In this document: positions 62,230 through 64,000 of the stretch, one piece after another | How positions within the stretch are numbered: position 1 is the stretch's first letter | Layout: every line of letters starts with the position of its first letter | DNA from: Haematobia irritans | Lineage: Eukaryota > Arthropoda > Insecta > Diptera > Muscidae | DNA: 64,000 nt | Direction of reading: 5' to 3' | NCBI RefSeq assembly: GCF_050003625.1 | Contig: NC_134398.1 | Span: 199,275,700 to 199,339,699, forward strand | The notes under the pieces: generated by a model | Seen by the model: the letters and a program-made list of their open reading frames with translations, nothing else | The model's database searches: none | Told to the model about the DNA's origin: nothing | Translations under genes and position numbers: made by a program

Positions 62230-63150
62230 TTTTTTTACAAACCGATCGTCATAAAATTTTGCACATAGTAAACTTTTCCATCACCCTTTAAGTCTGCAAA
62301 ATTTCATCGAAATCGGTTCAGACTTAGATATAGCTCCCATATATATGTATCCCCCGATTTTGCCAAATTTGGCCGTAAAACCCTTATTTATCAACCGATA
62401 GTACTCAAAGTTGGCTAAATATAATCTTCTATACCTCTAACTGTATGTGCGCAATTTCATCGAAATCGGTTCAGATTTAGATATAGCTCCCATATATATG
62501 TATCGCCCGATTTTCCCAAATTTGGTCATAAAAACCTTGTTTATTAAGCGATCTTACACAAACTTGGCTTACTCTAATCTTTTATGGTACTGACACTATG
62601 TGCCAAAAATAATCGAAATCGGTTCAGATTTAGATATAGCTCCCATATATATGTATCGCCCGATTTTCCCAAATTTGGCCGTAAAACCCTTAATTATCAA
62701 CCGATAGTACTCAAAGTTGGCTAAATATAATCTTCTATACCTCTAACTGTATGTGCGCAATTTCATCGAAATCGGTTCAGATTTAGATATAGCTCCCATA
62801 TATATGTATCGCCCGATTTGGTCAAATTTGGCCGTAAAACCCTTATTTATCAACCGATCGTACTCAAAGTTGGCTAAATCTAATCTTCTATCGCTCTAAC
62901 TGTATGTGCGAAATTTCATCGAAATCGGTTCAAATTTAGATATAGCTCCCATATATATGTATCGCCCGATTTTGAAAAATTTGCCCTTAATAACCTTATT
63001 TTTGGCCATAGGGGCCTCATTTATTAACTGATCGTACTCAAATTTTACACAAAGTGACCTTCTGTGGTATCAATCATACCTGCAAAATATTATACAAATT
63101 GGTTTAGACTTAGATATAGGTACCATATATATGCATCGCTCGATTTTGTC
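62230..63150 (+). repeat. Internal 153-bp tandem repeats
   Basis: The phrase TCGAAATCGGTTCAGA starts at 62,307, 62,460, 62,613, 62,766 and 62,919, four intervals of exactly 153 bp. Each unit also has TAGCTCCCATATATATGTAT and CGCCCGATTTT. A more diverged partial unit follows near 63,100. Reverse-complemented, the core (AAATCGGGCGAT...ATATGGGAGCTATAT) resembles the unit of the nested element at 52.2-52.9 kb. Confidence 0.9.
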
Positions 63151-63499
63151 ATATTTGGCCATAATACTCTTATTTAGTAACCTATGTTATTCAAATTTCA
63201 AATTTTGTTGTACTTGCTGATCGTATTTAGACTTACATGTACATAGCTCTTACATAAATCTATTGCCCTATTTGCAGAAATTTGGATTTATTACCCACAA
63301 CTAATTGACCGATTTCCTCTTTTTTAATAATGGACTCAATATTAGTGGCATACTAACTCTTTTGGTGCAAAATAAATTAGACATTTCTGCTAATATTATA
63401 CATTTCTGCTCAGATTGTGACAAGATGTGATGTTCTCCAAAACCTATACCAATGATACCCCACAAATGCTATGTTTACTAATTCAGTAGGGTATGATAT

Positions 63500-63517
63500 A
63501 GTCGGCCCCGCCCGACT
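63500..63517 (+). other. 3' hairpin of the HINE-like element
   Basis: AGTCGG pairs with CCGACT across CCCCGC, 18 bases before the terminal ACTTG. Short stem-loops near the 3' end are a shared feature of rolling-circle-type elements. Confidence 0.7.
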
Positions 63518-63598
63518 TTCTACTTTACTCACTTGTTTTTTTATTTTATTGTTCAAAAGCAAAAAATGTCGAAAATGATATCAAATTTTAGAATCAGT

Positions 63599-63799
63599 TT
63601 AGATGTGCTCGAATTGGCTAACGTTTGCACGAATTATGGCCTTCAAACGGTCGATAAAGCTAAGACACGATGTACGAATGTAGCTCTGCATTATTGCTCC
63701 ATTCACAACGCCGTCTTCAGATGTTCGCAATTTTTCGTGCCAAATTTTACTCTTGAAAATACTCCAGACGTAAAAGTTCAAAGATTTGAGATTCGAAAA
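63599..63799 (-). pseudogene. Tc1/mariner-superfamily transposase, C-terminal fragment
   Basis: The minus-strand frame reads SNLKSLNFYVWSIFKSKIWH and ends SFIDRLKAIIRANVSQFEHI before a stop at 63,599. The first part aligns with the SP(D/N)LNPLDFxVWS motif that carries the third catalytic acid in maT/mariner-like transposases, and the end resembles the usual RLKxxIxAxGxxFEHI tail. The position of the catalytic D reads N here, and the proline-containing motif is altered. No more of the domain is recognisable upstream, toward 64,000. It is a decayed relic; the exact family is uncertain. Confidence 0.5.
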
Positions 63800-64000
63800 A
63801 ATTTGGTGACCATTATGAAGCGACTCCTTTTAAAGCTATACTTGGTTGTCGCTTGCTGAGTCCTGCCGAAATGTTCATATGCTGTGGCCGAAAAGTTTGT
63901 CTATCCAGGGCTTTAATAAGCTATTTTTTGCTATAATATTCGGCATTTATTTTTACTAAACGGTGGATAAATACAAGCAGAAAGTGACCATTGTTCGCTA
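63800..64000. other. Unassigned sequence at the window end
   Basis: It may include further decayed transposase sequence on the minus strand (for example a stretch reading GLSKRQPSIALKGVAS before a stop), but no conserved motif could be aligned with confidence. Confidence 0.3.

Larger units (their letters stand above)
61883..63535 (+). mobile_element. Near-complete HINE-like non-autonomous element
   Basis: About 1,650 bp with, in order: a 5' block TTATACCCTAAACCACTAG and its imperfect palindromic partner GGTCAGGGTATAA (61,883-61,915); a GTCC/GTCT microsatellite (62,029-62,048); an array of 153-bp units; GGGTATGATATAG, a subterminal inverted match to the 5' TATACCC; a 3' hairpin at 63,500-63,517 (AGTCGG, six-base loop, CCGACT); and a terminal TCTACTTTACTCACTTG followed by T. 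It has no coding capacity. The layout matches that described for DINE-1/HINE elements mobilised by Helentrons. The assignment is by architecture only. Confidence 0.65.

Noticed and set aside
63533..63859. 108-codon plus-strand frame
   Set aside because: Antisense to the transposase relic, whose conserved motif reads on the minus strand.

Overview
The window comes from an insect genome, most likely a calyptrate fly. It looks like the edge of a large satellite array, probably heterochromatic or pericentromeric, passing into transposon-rich DNA. The organism is inferred from two things: mariner fragments that closely resemble the irritans-subfamily element Himar1 of the horn fly, and copies of AT-rich interspersed repeats of a type I associate with muscoid flies. 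No intact host gene, rRNA, tRNA or CRISPR array was recognised, and no prokaryotic signal is present.

Positions 1 to about 49,759 are one uninterrupted, head-to-tail satellite array. The monomer is about 125 bp, there are roughly 400 copies, all are in one orientation, and the array runs off the left edge. Monomers fall into two linked sequence classes plus several deletion variants. Groups of monomers have been copied as larger blocks, with offsets of 624, 2,729, 3,120, 3,771, 4,316, 5,411 and 6,083 bp read directly from landmark variants. The left part is homogeneous and the last 3 to 4 kb is visibly decayed, as expected at an array edge. All open frames inside the array are by-products of the repeat.

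Positions 49,760 to 64,000 hold low-complexity or unrecognised DNA studded with transposon relics. In order these are: (1) the 5' half of a Himar1-like mariner, split by a 1.55-kb insertion; (2) two opposed partial copies of the same kind of insertion, forming a 265-bp-arm inverted repeat; (3) a long stretch with no recognisable genes; (4) the 3' half of another Himar1-like mariner on the minus strand; (5) a complete but frameshifted 1.28-kb Tc1/mariner-superfamily element with a DD37E-like catalytic arrangement and intact terminal inverted repeats; (6) a pogo-like terminus; (7) a near-complete 1.65-kb non-autonomous element; and (8) the C-terminal piece of another Tc1/mariner-superfamily transposase.

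The non-autonomous elements at 51.7-53.2, 53.7-55.2, 61.0 and 61.9-63.5 kb share one architecture. Each has some or all of: a TATACCC-type 5' start, a (GTCY)n microsatellite, an internal array of 152-153 bp units, and a 3' hairpin followed by a terminal ACTTG inserted next to T. This matches the plan described for Helentron-associated elements (HINE/DINE-1). That assignment is an inference from architecture and is the most interesting interpretable signal outside the satellite. I found no convincing evidence of an undescribed functional system encoding proteins.
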